Origin: Bacteroidota bacterium | GTDB lineage: Bacteria > Bacteroidota > Bacteroidia > Chitinophagales > Saprospiraceae | Direction: 5' to 3' | DNA length: 64,000 nucleotides | Assembly (NCBI GenBank): GCA_016124585.1 | Contig: WGNL01000013.1 | Span: 124,001 to 188,000 of the forward strand | Shown: one piece after another, positions 53,791-62,996 of the stretch | How the letters are laid out: every line of letters begins with the position of its first letter | How positions within the stretch are numbered: position 1 is the first letter of the stretch | Notes under the pieces: generated by a model | Told to the model about the DNA's origin: nothing | What the model saw: the letters and a program-made list of their open reading frames with translations, nothing else | Database searches by the model: none | Position numbers and translations under genes: made by a program

Positions 53791-54948
53791 TCAAATATTG
53801 TTCAATAGTTGGCCTTCGTATAAATCTTGATAACCCTTTGTCACCAATTTATCGCCAGGTTTCAAGCCACTCAATATTTCAATTTGGTCGCCATATAAGT
53901 CCCCAAGTTTCACGGTTACTTTCTCAGCTACTTTCTTGCCGCCATTATCACGCATTAAATAGACATATTTCCCTTGTTCATCGGATTGGACGATATTTAC
54001 TGATATAACAATTGCTTTGGCATTGGAATGGCTGAGGATTTTTACTGAAGCAGACATATTGGGTTTGAGGCCATCAGCAGAAGGTATTTTGCATTCGGCA
54101 GTAAACCCCAAGGAGGAGGCATTCACTGACTGGCTAATCCTCTCCACAGTGGTTTTGAATGTTTTGTTGACAGCAGGAATCTCAACCAAAACTTCGGTAC
54201 CTTTTTTAACATCGTTTGTGTAGTTTTCAGGAACATTCACTTTAATCGAGAGGTCATTATTATTTACGATTTGAATTTGTGGGCCGGTAGCACCCATTCC
54301 AGTAAAAAGTTCGCCAGGTTTGATATTCACAATTTCAGCAATGCCATTTTGATCGGCATATACCATATATGTTTTCAATTGTTCCTCTTGGACAGCTATC
54401 TGGCTTTTCAAATTGTCAACATTGTTTTTAGCACTGAGCAATTGAACCTCTGTTCCGATTTTTTTATCCCATAATGCCTTTGTACGATTATAAACATCTT
54501 CGGCAAAAGCTAGCTGGGTCTTTATAGATTCTATTGATTGACGAAGCACTTGATCGTCCAATTTTATAATCAACTGGCCTTTTTTGACAGCTTGCCCCTC
54601 TTTCACATATAATTCCTTAACATAGCCGCCCATGCCATTTCTTGGTGCTACATAAGATATATTCTCAGAACTTACTGAACCTTGCAGATTGATATATGCC
54701 TCAAAACCCTCTGGTGCTATTTCAGCCACAGATACCAATTTAGGCTGTATTGCCTTTGAAGGATCCAGTGTTATTATCTCAGCTTCCAGGGCAGCTATTT
54801 TCTGAGATAAATCAGATTGTTGGGCTTTCAATTTCGTAAGTTCAGCATTTTTTGATGCCAAGTTTTTGCTGCCTTTTGAATCTTGGCCAGCATTATTGCA
54901 AGCACTAAAAACAGCAATAAAAAAGAGGATATAGAATTTGCTACGCAT
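53791..54948 (-). CDS. RND efflux periplasmic adaptor (membrane fusion protein)
   Basis: 385 residues. The signal peptide ends in a lipobox (AVFSAC, Cys17), so the adaptor is held in a membrane by lipid. A coiled segment at about 34-60 is followed by the lipoyl/biotinyl-like domain (GYVKELYVKEGQAVKKGQLIIKLDD, key G..V.EG..VKKG). A helical hairpin follows (LRQSIESIKTQLAFAEDVYNRT), then beta-barrel and membrane-proximal domains (VLVEIPAVNKTFKTTVERIS, KLGDLYGDQIEILSGLKPGDKLVTKG). It bridges the pump and TolC. It sits between the tolC and pump genes with gaps of 48 bases on both sides. Confidence 0.94.
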   Translation of the reverse strand: MRSKFYILFFIAVFSACNNAGQDSKGSKNLASKNAELTKLKAQQSDLSQKIAALEAEIITLDPSKAIQPKLVSVAEIAPEGFEAYINLQGSVSSENISYVAPRNGMGGYVKELYVKEGQAVKKGQLIIKLDDQVLRQSIESIKTQLAFAEDVYNRTKALWDKKIGTEVQLLSAKNNVDNLKSQIAVQEEQLKTYMVYADQNGIAEIVNIKPGELFTGMGATGPQIQIVNNNDLSIKVNVPENYTNDVKKGTEVLVEIPAVNKTFKTTVERISQSVNASSLGFTAECKIPSADGLKPNMSASVKILSHSNAKAIVISVNIVQSDEQGKYVYLMRDNGGKKVAEKVTVKLGDLYGDQIEILSGLKPGDKLVTKGYQDLYEGQLLNNI

Positions 54949-54996
54949 AATTTTATTGTTGAAAGTTGTGAGGGTTTGTTTTGATTTAGAATTGGC

Positions 54997-56400
54997 TTAA
55001 AGCCTACCTATTGATTTATTAAAAGCTATTCTGGCAACATAGCAATCATATAATGCTTGGAAATAAGAACCTTGGGACTGTTGCAAAGCAGCATCTGCCT
55101 GTATCAATTCAATACTAGAACCTACACCTGACTCATATTTTGTCTGTGTGGTTTCAAATACTTCTTTGGCCAAATCGACATTCCTTTGCTGTACATCAAG
55201 ATTTAGTAAAGCATTTTTCAAAGAGTTCTTTGCAATGTTTTGCTCCATGTCAATTGCCCTTTTCAATTGCTTGAGACTATTGTCAACCTTTACCACTTGG
55301 AGCTTTGCCTGTTCGACTTTATACTTGGTCTGGAATCCATCGAAAATAGGTTGATTAATGCTCAGACCAACCAAGCCAGTATTAAAATAGAACCAAGGGC
55401 TTGCCCCCGGCAAAGCAAAATCAGGGTTGCGTTGGCCCGCACGTTGGAGTTGATAAAAAGCAGCAATAGTTGGCAAATGGCCAGATTTTTGGCGCACCAA
55501 ATCCACTTCCTGCAACTTGCGGGCAGAATATAATAGCCCTATTTCACTGCGATTCTCGTAATTAAAATTATCAGTGCTTTCCAATAACAAGGCCTGCAAG
55601 TCCTGAGGTTCCAGTTTTTCAGTCAACAAGATTTCATCGTTCATGGGCAAGCCAACTGTGTTCTTCAACAAAGACTTACTGATGTTAATTGAATTGTCAA
55701 TTTGATTAATGGCCGTGTTGGTGTTGTTTTTTGAGACAGTTAATTTATCAATATCAAGTTTTTCAGCAAAACCGCTATTAAACATTTCCGTCATTTCTGT
55801 AGTGAGCCTGTCCAATCTTGTCAATGTCTCTGAAACGATTTTTTTCTGCTCAACTGCGATCAAAACAGAATAATAAGCCTTTTGGACTTCCTCTTTGATT
55901 TTCTCCTCTGATACTCTTGTATTTGCTCTATTATATTGCAGCACTTCATCTCTAGCCTTTAATGCAACAAAAATATCTGGTTGAAAAAGCAATTGATTAA
56001 CTGCCACGCCAAATTGAAAGTTTAATGGCGCCTGAAAACTTATCGCTTGGGAGGAAGTCGTAGAATTGCTCGTGGTTATTGGGTTCCCGTTTTGGTCTCT
56101 AACGCCCTCATTCTGCAATACCTGATAAATCGGGTAGTTTGAATTTGGGAATTGAACCTTTGGAAGATTGGTATAGTAGGTGCCTTGACCAGATGCAGAA
56201 ATCTGTGGATAAATTGAACCGGTCACTTCCTTGTTGTTCAATTCTTGGATTTTCTCGTCTAGTCGGAGGTTTTGCAGTTCCTCGGCATTTTGAAGTGCCA
56301 AGTCAATTGCCTGTTGTAAGCTTAATTCGTGTACTGTTTGGGCAACAGTTTTTCCGAAAAAAAGATAGGTAAGGAAGGTTAGTATTAGAACAAATCGCAT
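54997..56400 (-). CDS. TolC-family outer-membrane efflux protein
   Basis: 467 residues. The signal peptide (about 1-20) ends TVAQT. The two repeated outer-membrane efflux domains (about 25-230 and 270-460) show the usual long helical pairs, for example LSLQQAIDLALQNAEELQNLRL near the start (key: ..A...AL..N) and QTKYESGVGSSIELIQADAAL in the second repeat. It forms the trimeric exit duct of the tripartite pump. It is the first gene of the operon. No regulator gene is adjacent. Confidence 0.94.
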   Translation of the reverse strand: MRFVLILTFLTYLFFGKTVAQTVHELSLQQAIDLALQNAEELQNLRLDEKIQELNNKEVTGSIYPQISASGQGTYYTNLPKVQFPNSNYPIYQVLQNEGVRDQNGNPITTSNSTTSSQAISFQAPLNFQFGVAVNQLLFQPDIFVALKARDEVLQYNRANTRVSEEKIKEEVQKAYYSVLIAVEQKKIVSETLTRLDRLTTEMTEMFNSGFAEKLDIDKLTVSKNNTNTAINQIDNSINISKSLLKNTVGLPMNDEILLTEKLEPQDLQALLLESTDNFNYENRSEIGLLYSARKLQEVDLVRQKSGHLPTIAAFYQLQRAGQRNPDFALPGASPWFYFNTGLVGLSINQPIFDGFQTKYKVEQAKLQVVKVDNSLKQLKRAIDMEQNIAKNSLKNALLNLDVQQRNVDLAKEVFETTQTKYESGVGSSIELIQADAALQQSQGSYFQALYDCYVARIAFNKSIGRL

Positions 56401-56765
56401 ATGCCTGTTTTAAGTTGATTTTCGAGGCCCGAAAAAGTTGGTCACGGCCATTTTTGTTTTCAATAAAGGCAAGAAACAACAGGCAGTTGGAAATAGTTCT
56501 ATCAATAAAATCAAAAAAAATAGCGGTAGGTACAAGCATCAAAATCTTGATTAACATACAAGTAATATCATACGTAGCAAAACTTGAAGCTGTTGATACA
56601 ACATTTCTATAAAATAGTCACTTCCCTATGTTTATTGACTTAAAAAAATGAAAATGATTAATGCAGCTGATAATTATATCACTTAAAAGCCTTTCCTTTG
56701 GTAAAATGATTCACAAAGTAATTGTTTGCTCTTAAATCTAAACTTAAGTTAACAACCAGCTGAAG
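56401..56765. other. Intergenic region between the efflux operon and rnd
   Basis: AT-rich, with no gene. No exact TAnnTTTG element was found on the minus strand ahead of the tolC gene. AACTTAAGTT near 56745 is a palindrome without a T run, so no clear terminator for rnd is seen. Confidence 0.4.
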
Positions 56766-57959
56766 CTACTCAACCTCTGCTTCCTGCATCTTTAGTTCAA
56801 ATTTTCCATCCAAGAACTTGATTTCCAAGTTGCGGCGGAACTTAAACCACGACACGATTTCTTCACCTAAAAACTCCCGTCTCCAACCAGAAAAGACTTC
56901 ATCATCAAAGTAGTCCTTGTCATTTTTCATCTTTTTCAGGATATTTCGAGGCATGACAATATGGTGGGAAATGCCTTCCTGTAAGCATTTGTAGCGAACC
57001 AAAAGATCCAACATTTCCATTAAGATATCTTGCTTAGGGTTGTCGCTGTTGTCCCTTGGAATGCGGCTAAGCACCTCTTTTTCCTCGGCAGAGGCTGGTG
57101 CATCATAGAGTTCGACGAATTTTTTGCCGAATTTTCCAATCAAACTATCAGGAAGACGGCGGTCATTTTGGAGTGCATCAAGTCCAGAATGCACATCACG
57201 TACAATAGCTCCAATATACTTGCTGGGCAACACCATTTCTTTAGAATGGTTACGGCGCTGTGCCTCTTCCGTTCGCCAAAGCATCAGACGCAGCAAAAAC
57301 ACTTGCTCTCTTTTACGTAAACTTTTGACAATATTGCTCTCAAGTACCTCCTTGTAGGGGTCAGTTTCGTAGCTGCTGGGGTCTTCGAGCAATTTAAATT
57401 CTTCATAAGCCCAAGAGAGGCGGCCTTTTTTTTCCAATTGTTTTGATATTTTTTTCCAGAGGTCATATAAATGCACTACATCGTGGAGTGCATATTTGAG
57501 CTGTTTAGGTTGAAATGGACGCTTTTCCCAATCTGTAACTGTATAGCCCTTGCTGACCATAATGCCTAATTCACTTTCCACCAATTTACTGAAGCCAACC
57601 GGGTGTTTATAGCCAATAAAAGAAGCCGCCAATTGTGTGTCAAAAGTATTGAGCGGAAGGATTCCAAAATGAGTGTTGAATAGGCGATAATCATTGTCTC
57701 CAGCATGAACAATTTTGAGCACGTTCTTGTCTACTAGCAAATCGATGATTGGCTGGATGTCTTTTACTTTCAGAGGATCAACGAGGTAGAAACCATGAGG
57801 GGTGCCAATTTGAATTAGGCAAATGAGGGTCAGAAACCGCCTCTCACCAATAAACTCCGTATCAAAACACATCCATTCAATACCTTTATTGGCTTCCGCA
57901 AATTTTGCTAAACCATCAGCATTTTCTATTAGTTCGTAATTAACACCACCTTCTGACAT
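56766..57959 (-). CDS. rnd: Ribonuclease D
   Basis: 397 residues. It is a 3' to 5' exoribonuclease of the DEDDy group, acting in the cytoplasm on tRNA precursors and other small RNAs. The acidic residues are D33 and E35 in CFDTEF, D90 in HAGDND, and D160 with Y156 in YALHD. An HRDC domain lies at about 215-295 (RKREQVFLLRLMLWRTEEAQRRN, LPSKYIGAIV). A C-terminal extension of about 80 residues follows. It is a single gene; upstream is a 300-base divergent spacer shared with the SDR gene. Confidence 0.94.
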   Translation of the reverse strand: MSEGGVNYELIENADGLAKFAEANKGIEWMCFDTEFIGERRFLTLICLIQIGTPHGFYLVDPLKVKDIQPIIDLLVDKNVLKIVHAGDNDYRLFNTHFGILPLNTFDTQLAASFIGYKHPVGFSKLVESELGIMVSKGYTVTDWEKRPFQPKQLKYALHDVVHLYDLWKKISKQLEKKGRLSWAYEEFKLLEDPSSYETDPYKEVLESNIVKSLRKREQVFLLRLMLWRTEEAQRRNHSKEMVLPSKYIGAIVRDVHSGLDALQNDRRLPDSLIGKFGKKFVELYDAPASAEEKEVLSRIPRDNSDNPKQDILMEMLDLLVRYKCLQEGISHHIVMPRNILKKMKNDKDYFDDEVFSGWRREFLGEEIVSWFKFRRNLEIKFLDGKFELKMQEAEVE

Positions 57960-58274
57960 AAAATAGGATTTATTAGTGTTGTTTTGGGGATGGAAAAATT
58001 TATTAATCGTGAAAAGCTAGGTTAAGTTTCATGGTGCATTTATCTTGAATTGCACAGCCCTACTCTCCAAAAAAAATCTCGGCGAAGATAGAAAATCTGG
58101 CCGCTGTGCAAAGAAAAATCTCAACCTTCGCAATAGTAAAACAATAACTTTGGTAGCAATTTCAATTTTATTTTATGTTGAAAAATTGCAACAGATTGAA
58201 GTGTCATAATTTTTTATTTTCTCAAAAAATCTTGAGGGGATTTTTTTGAATGAGTAAATTCTTATTTGAATTCA
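57960..58274. other. Divergent intergenic region between rnd and the SDR gene
   Basis: A plus-strand TAACTTTG (58145-58152) fits TAnnTTTG and probably serves the SDR gene, 122 bases downstream. No exact minus-strand match for rnd, and no gene or clear RNA structure. Confidence 0.45.
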
Positions 58275-59132
58275 ATGAAAAAAATACTAGTAACAGGAGC
58301 ATCAGGGTTCCTTGGTTGGTATGTCATTCAACAGGCTCCTGCCGACTGGCGGGTAGTGGGTACTTGGCATCATAACCCCAATAGGTTGCCCTCTAAATCC
58401 GAGGCTGTGCAACTTGACTTAATAGACCGTGATGCAACTTGGAATTGTTTAAAGGCAATTCAACCTGATGCAGTATTTCACTTAGCCGCAGCCTCAAATC
58501 CTAGCTTTTGCGAAGCAAATCAACAAGAATCTAGCGCAATAAATGTGAATGCAAGCACCACTCTCGCAGAAATGTGTGCAGAGAGAAAATGTAAATTCTT
58601 TTTTTCTTCAAGTGAACAGGTTTACGATGGTGAATTTGCCCCTTATAATGAACTGAATCAGCCTATTCCCCAAAACGAATACGGACGACAGAAGCTAGCT
58701 GCAGAACAGGCTATCCAAGATATTGATGCGGCGGCTACAATTGTCCGCTTTGCTGTAATGTATGGCCAAGCAGGCCTTGGCATCAAAAACTTTCTAGGTC
58801 AATGTTTGGAAACTTGGAGGCAGGGCGAACCTGTCACAGCTTTTGAAGATGAAATTAGGTCATTCTTGCCTGGAAAGTTGGCCGCTGAGGGTTTGTTTTT
58901 GCTGTTGAAAAAAGATGTTTCTGGCATTTTCAACGTTGGCGGAGGGCTAGCCATGAGTAGATTGGATTTTGCAAAGCTAGCCGCTGAACATTACCAGTTG
59001 CCTAATGCTATAATCACCAGTAAATCTCAAAAAGATGTAGAAATGGTAGCATTCAGGCCACAAAATTTGACGCTCGATATGGGAAAGATTCAGGATATTG
59101 GGTTTGTGCCAAATTCAGTACCAATTTGGTGA
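58275..59132 (+). CDS. NAD-dependent epimerase/dehydratase, RmlD-like SDR
   Basis: 285 residues from the ATG at 58275; the frame extends to a TTG at 58266. It is an extended short-chain dehydrogenase with NAD(P)-binding GASGFLGWYV (8-17), catalytic YGRQK (Y136, K140) and the SSSEQVYDG strand before it. The pattern (HLAAASNPSFCE, VNASTTLAEMCAE, FAVMYGQAG, FNVGGGLAMSRLDFAKLAAEHY) is closest to dTDP-4-dehydrorhamnose reductases and related sugar-nucleotide reductases. No other rhamnose genes are nearby, so the substrate is open. Confidence 0.85.
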   Translation: MKKILVTGASGFLGWYVIQQAPADWRVVGTWHHNPNRLPSKSEAVQLDLIDRDATWNCLKAIQPDAVFHLAAASNPSFCEANQQESSAINVNASTTLAEMCAERKCKFFFSSSEQVYDGEFAPYNELNQPIPQNEYGRQKLAAEQAIQDIDAAATIVRFAVMYGQAGLGIKNFLGQCLETWRQGEPVTAFEDEIRSFLPGKLAAEGLFLLLKKDVSGIFNVGGGLAMSRLDFAKLAAEHYQLPNAIITSKSQKDVEMVAFRPQNLTLDMGKIQDIGFVPNSVPIW

Positions 59133-59159
59133 AAGTAGATTTCAAAAAAATGAAAAAAT

Positions 59160-59786
59160 CTAAAAAACATACATGCTTCTGAAGGCAAGAAAATAGCCCA
59201 CAAGTGAGTCTAAGCCTAACTGGTTGTTTTTATTGTTGTACAACAAATTGATGGAGTGGTTCCACCTTGCTCCTAATGCAAAATGTTTAGAAATAAAAAA
59301 ATCTGCGCCAATGGTGATTCCATAATCGTTGTTGTTGAAACTACCTACCTCTGCATCATGCTTGCTGCCTTCGGCCGAGGCATTGATAAGCCGGCTAAAA
59401 GTCAAGCCACCAGTTAGTTGAACTTTGTAATAATCCTCTTCTTCTTTGTACCAGTCCTTGTAGGCCAACATGATTGGAATCTCAACATAATTCAATTTTA
59501 TGCTCAGGTCACCGTTGGGGAATTGGTCAACATTATTGTCAAAACTGCCTCGCTGCGAGTAAAGCAGTTCAATCAACAAATCAGTTTTGTCCTTTAAAAC
59601 AGTGATAGCTCTGAGCCCACCATGCAATCCCAATTTGTTGTAACCTGCCGAATCATCTCCTTTGATTTGGGCAGCATTCACGCCAACTACTAATCCGGCC
59701 TTGAACCGTTGTTGTGCAAGCACCTTAGCTTGAAAAGAAAAAAAACTGGCCAGCAAGAGGAGTACAATTGTCAAATAATTTTTCAT
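59160..59786 (-). CDS. PorT-family outer-membrane beta-barrel protein
   Basis: 208 residues. The signal peptide (1-25) ends VLAQQ. The rest is an 8-stranded barrel of the PorT/outer-membrane beta-barrel 2 type: FKAGLVVGVNAAQIKGD, GLHGGLRAITVL, IELLYSQRGSF, LNYVEIPIMLAYK, TGGLTFSRLI, DYGITIGADFFISKHFALGARW. Members of this family are many, and only one (PorT itself) is known to serve T9SS, so no specific role is claimed. It lies 36 bases downstream of plsC on the same strand and may be co-transcribed with the acyltransferases. Confidence 0.88.
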   Translation of the reverse strand: MKNYLTIVLLLLASFFSFQAKVLAQQRFKAGLVVGVNAAQIKGDDSAGYNKLGLHGGLRAITVLKDKTDLLIELLYSQRGSFDNNVDQFPNGDLSIKLNYVEIPIMLAYKDWYKEEEDYYKVQLTGGLTFSRLINASAEGSKHDAEVGSFNNNDYGITIGADFFISKHFALGARWNHSINLLYNNKNNQLGLDSLVGYFLAFRSMYVF

Positions 59787-59822
59787 AGATACTTTAGATT
59801 AGGAGGGGTATTTCATACAGTT

Positions 59823-60593
59823 TCACTTGGCAAACGACGGATCCGACTTTCTTGTTTTTTCAGCGTCAAATTCTTGCCGGATATTTACCATTTTGTCATC
59901 TATCCATTGTTTAGTCTTGCTTACTAATGTTTCTACATCATCTGCAAATATTGGCTGCCCGTACCTGATTTTAACGTGCATCTCTTTCCTTTTGAAGCTT
60001 CGGATAAAATGACCGATAAATGTATCATCACCGACCCAGGCATCTGTCAGGTTCTCATAATCAATAGCCATTGGAACTATGCCATACCCTTTTTTTGCAG
60101 CCATGTTGAAGGCGCCAGTTCTAAACTCCAACGTAGTAGGCTCAAGATGGGTAGTTCCCTCTGGGTAAACCAATACTGAATAACCCATTTCCAGTGCTTC
60201 TCGCATCGCATCCAAAGTAGCTGAGCGGCTCATTTTACTTTCCCTCTTCACAAAAATAATTCCGGTGAGCTTGGCGCCATAACCTACCAATGGCCAATTG
60301 GCAACTTCTGCTTTCACAACAGGCAGTGAGCGCACTTCTGACATGGCAATAATGCCGTCCAAGTAAGAGCGATGGTTTCCAACAAAAATGAAGCTTCCGG
60401 TAGGTGGCTTTCCTTGTTTGTCAATTTTGAGACCCAATTTTCGCAAAAACCACCCTAGCCAAATTTGGCTGATTCTCAAGGCACGATCGACATCCCTTCC
60501 TTTAAATATTCCTGGAACAACAACCCAAACAATGTGAAACACAAGGCAGCCTACCAACAAAATCATCCTGGAAATAACTCGAATCAAACTCAT
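59823..60593 (-). CDS. plsC: 1-acyl-sn-glycerol-3-phosphate acyltransferase (PlsC family)
   Basis: 256 residues. A hydrophobic N-terminus (about 8-30) anchors it in the inner membrane. The catalytic HX4D motif is NHRSYLD (H74, D79) and the substrate-binding motif is YPEGTTH (E145-G146-T147), both intact. It adds an acyl chain to a lysolipid. Lying 100 bases downstream of the GNAT acyltransferase gene, it may be the O-acyltransferase partner for an amino-acid-containing lipid instead of, or as well as, phosphatidic acid synthesis. Confidence 0.9.
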   Translation of the reverse strand: MSLIRVISRMILLVGCLVFHIVWVVVPGIFKGRDVDRALRISQIWLGWFLRKLGLKIDKQGKPPTGSFIFVGNHRSYLDGIIAMSEVRSLPVVKAEVANWPLVGYGAKLTGIIFVKRESKMSRSATLDAMREALEMGYSVLVYPEGTTHLEPTTLEFRTGAFNMAAKKGYGIVPMAIDYENLTDAWVGDDTFIGHFIRSFKRKEMHVKIRYGQPIFADDVETLVSKTKQWIDDKMVNIRQEFDAEKTRKSDPSFAK

Positions 60594-60693
60594 ACATTAA
60601 TAAAATTGCCTGTGCTGAATTTCAAAAAAGTGGGCAAAGCTATTTGTTTTCCGAATTATCTAGTTTTTTACCCCACGTAATTTGAAGTGTTTC

Positions 60694-62289
60694 TCAACCA
60701 ACTTCCTTTTTTAGCGATTCAATCATGGCAATAGGCACATCATTTAGGTCGAGAATGATAAACCCGTCCAGTACATCCGAGAAGTTGGGGTCCACATTGA
60801 AGCTGATGAAGCGGGCATTTAGTTTGAGATATTGACGAACAAGAACGGGTAGGCGAAAATGTTCCGGCTCAATGTCTTCAATCAAGTTGTCAAGTGCTTG
60901 CAGTTCATCACCAAGATTCTCGGCCAACATTTCAATATCTACTTTACCTACCTTGACTTTGAAAGGTTTGCGAGGTTTGAGAAAATTGGCCAATTCATCG
61001 TTGAAAAAGTATTTTTTTATGAAAGCGACTATCACCCCACGTGAAAGATTTGAGTAGTATTTGCTGATGCTGACAGGGCCGTAGAGATAGCTAAACCTTG
61101 GGTTTTTCAATAAAAAATAAAGGATACCCTTCCAAAGCAAAAACAGTGGCAAGCGCTTTTTTTGGTGCTGCGGCACGATGTAGGAACGCCCCAATTCCAC
61201 TGATTTTTTCATGTACGGGTGAAAACCTTCCTTGATTTTAAAAAGACTGCTGATATAAAAGCCTTCGGCGCCATAACGCTCAAAAATCTCATCGCCAACA
61301 CCCATCCGATAGCCACCCGCTATCTGTTTTGACTCCCTGTCCCAAAGAATCAGCTGTCTGTAGTAAAGGTCGTACTCGTCCAAATCCCGAGGCTTGCCAG
61401 TCCCTTCACCTACTTGACGAAAGGTCAATTCCCGGAGCCTTCCAATTTCTTTGATGGTGTGTGGAATGTCCGTGGCTTCTACAACGAAAATATCATATTC
61501 GCCTTGAGAAGCTATCAAGGACTTGAACTTGAAATGTCCAATTTCCTCTTCAATTAACTGGCTATCAATTGGTTCTGCAATCGGTTCTTCCTGCTCTTGC
61601 TGGGTAAAAAAATTGCGCAAAAAATAAAACGGCTTCACTTCCAAACCAGAACCCAAAGAGAAAATCCGGGATTGGATAAAACGCTTGAAATCCTTCGCCC
61701 TTTCAAATTTATCTTGCTCTTCCACGGTAATTGAGCTGCCAACCCGCACAGTCATTTTATGGGGTTCGCCACGCATCCACTGGACTATTCGGCCCCCGAT
61801 ACTCGGCCTCACAAATCCCGGAAAAGATGTTTTCAAACGAACTGGCACTACCGGTATCTCAGCTCTTTTTACCGACCGCATAAGTCGAGTGAGAAATCGA
61901 TCTCTTACCGGAGTGTCCAAAGTTCTATCGGTGAAATGAAGGATTAAGCAGAGGGAATAGCCACCTGATTTTGCTTTAATCAATTCCTTAAAAATAGCCC
62001 GGACGTAATCTTCCCACTGTACTAAGTAATAATCCAAATGCAAAAAATGGTGAGCAAGTGCAGGTTCTGGAATGCTCTTCCGCTCTATCAATTTGAACGG
62101 CACTCCCCTGCCTTCTAGCAGCCCGATTAGGACCAATTCGTCTACATCATCCAAGGCTTGGTTGACGATGAAAAGCGTAGGTTTTTTTACAGCAAGGTTT
62201 TTCAAATCACGCTCATCGGCTTCGATTTGCACATTTTTCTTTCGAAGGGCTTCTTGGACAATTGGACTGTTCGTAAAATTTTCAGGCAT
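60694..62289 (-). CDS. Two-domain acyltransferase: degenerate PlsC-like domain fused to OlsB/hemolysin-type N-acyltransferase
   Basis: 531 residues from the ATG at 62289; the frame opens at a TTG at 62313. The first half (about 20-235) follows the PlsC layout (PTLFIVNQALDDVDELVL, LILHFTDRTLD, IPVVPVRLKTSFPGFVRP, HKMTVRVGSSI). However, the HX4D His is Gln in N-Q and the PEGTR motif reads FTDRT, so it should be inactive. The second half (about 265-525) is a GNAT acyltransferase of the OlsB/hemolysin group: LRELTFRQVGEGTGKPRD, YGAEGFYISSLFKI, ELGRSYIVPQHQKKRLPLFLLWKGI, LYGPVSIS, and the tail LVRQYLKLNARFISFNVDPNF. Such enzymes N-acylate ornithine or glycine in Bacteroidota aminolipids. The intact plsC next door may supply O-acylation. 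Confidence 0.82.
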   Translation of the reverse strand: MPENFTNSPIVQEALRKKNVQIEADERDLKNLAVKKPTLFIVNQALDDVDELVLIGLLEGRGVPFKLIERKSIPEPALAHHFLHLDYYLVQWEDYVRAIFKELIKAKSGGYSLCLILHFTDRTLDTPVRDRFLTRLMRSVKRAEIPVVPVRLKTSFPGFVRPSIGGRIVQWMRGEPHKMTVRVGSSITVEEQDKFERAKDFKRFIQSRIFSLGSGLEVKPFYFLRNFFTQQEQEEPIAEPIDSQLIEEEIGHFKFKSLIASQGEYDIFVVEATDIPHTIKEIGRLRELTFRQVGEGTGKPRDLDEYDLYYRQLILWDRESKQIAGGYRMGVGDEIFERYGAEGFYISSLFKIKEGFHPYMKKSVELGRSYIVPQHQKKRLPLFLLWKGILYFLLKNPRFSYLYGPVSISKYYSNLSRGVIVAFIKKYFFNDELANFLKPRKPFKVKVGKVDIEMLAENLGDELQALDNLIEDIEPEHFRLPVLVRQYLKLNARFISFNVDPNFSDVLDGFIILDLNDVPIAMIESLKKEVG

Positions 62290-62349
62290 AATTCCGTTTT
62301 CAAGGCAAGGCAAACAAAATCATATTTCGTCTAAATTGCCGTATTGCCC

Positions 62350-62357
62350 CAAAGTTA
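62350..62357 (-). promoter_or_regulatory. Promoter -7 element for the acyltransferase cluster
   Basis: TAACTTTG on the minus strand, an exact TAnnTTTG match, about 60 bases before the ATG at 62289. Confidence 0.55.
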
Positions 62358-62381
62358 ATTTCACTGGAACGGATTTAAACT

Positions 62382-62389
62382 TAATTTTG
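62382..62389 (+). promoter_or_regulatory. Promoter -7 element for the small barrel gene
   Basis: TAATTTTG, an exact TAnnTTTG match, 21 bases before the ATG at 62411. It lies 24 bases from the divergent element at 62350-62357, so the two promoters overlap back to back. Confidence 0.55.
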
Positions 62390-62410
62390 CCCAAAATCAA
62401 ACCTTTCAAC

Positions 62411-62965
62411 ATGAAAATTAACCACCTATTCACCTTTATTTTACTCTTCGCATTTATCTGTTGCAATGCGCAAAAAAAGGTTTTCGACATAGGCATTGAG
62501 GCACAGATCTACCCAACTGGCTATATACCCGGCTTTTACGCTGAAAAAAGTTTTAGCCAGAGAGACTTGGGAACAGTGCGGTTTGGCTACCAAATTATTG
62601 ACCACCGTGACCAAGGAAAACATGACAGTGAAAAGGGTTCTGGTTATGGGGGCACTTTAGGATACAAACATTATTTTAAAAAATATTTTGTGGGGCCTAG
62701 TTTAAGTCTGCGTACTGATTTTTGGGCGAACAAGCTAGACTGGACAACCAATTTGGAAGCTGGTGGTGAAATCAAAGGAAAAACTGATATTTTGGTCTTG
62801 CAGCCTACGTTGGAATTCGGCTGGGCATTTGCCATTGGCGATAATTTTGCCTTGACGCCTACCGTTGCTTATGGTTTTGAGAAAAACATAAAAACCAAAG
62901 GTGAACCAACAGGAGAGGGAGCAATCATGCTAGCCGGACTTAAAGCTGCTTATCGGATTTGGTAA
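62411..62965 (+). CDS. Small outer-membrane beta-barrel protein
   Basis: 184 residues from the ATG at 62411; the frame is open much further upstream, but that part is antisense to the acyltransferase gene. The signal peptide (1-20) ends CCNAQ. Strand-like segments alternate: FDIGIEAQIYPTGYIPGFYAEKSF (key start FDIGIEAQ), GTVRFGYQIIDH, GGTLGYKHYF, KYFVGPSLSLRTDFW, LQPTLEFGWAFAIGDNFALTPTVAYGF, ending LKAAYRIW. An 8-stranded barrel is likely. The function is unknown. It precedes the malic enzyme gene by 31 bases on the same strand. Confidence 0.82.
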   Translation: MKINHLFTFILLFAFICCNAQKKVFDIGIEAQIYPTGYIPGFYAEKSFSQRDLGTVRFGYQIIDHRDQGKHDSEKGSGYGGTLGYKHYFKKYFVGPSLSLRTDFWANKLDWTTNLEAGGEIKGKTDILVLQPTLEFGWAFAIGDNFALTPTVAYGFEKNIKTKGEPTGEGAIMLAGLKAAYRIW

Positions 62966-62996
62966 TTGTTCAATCCATTTCACAACCTAACCAAAC

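Noticed and set aside
62072-62410. Long upstream extension of the small barrel protein
   Set aside because: It runs antisense through the acyltransferase gene; a signal peptide and promoter element place the start at 62411.
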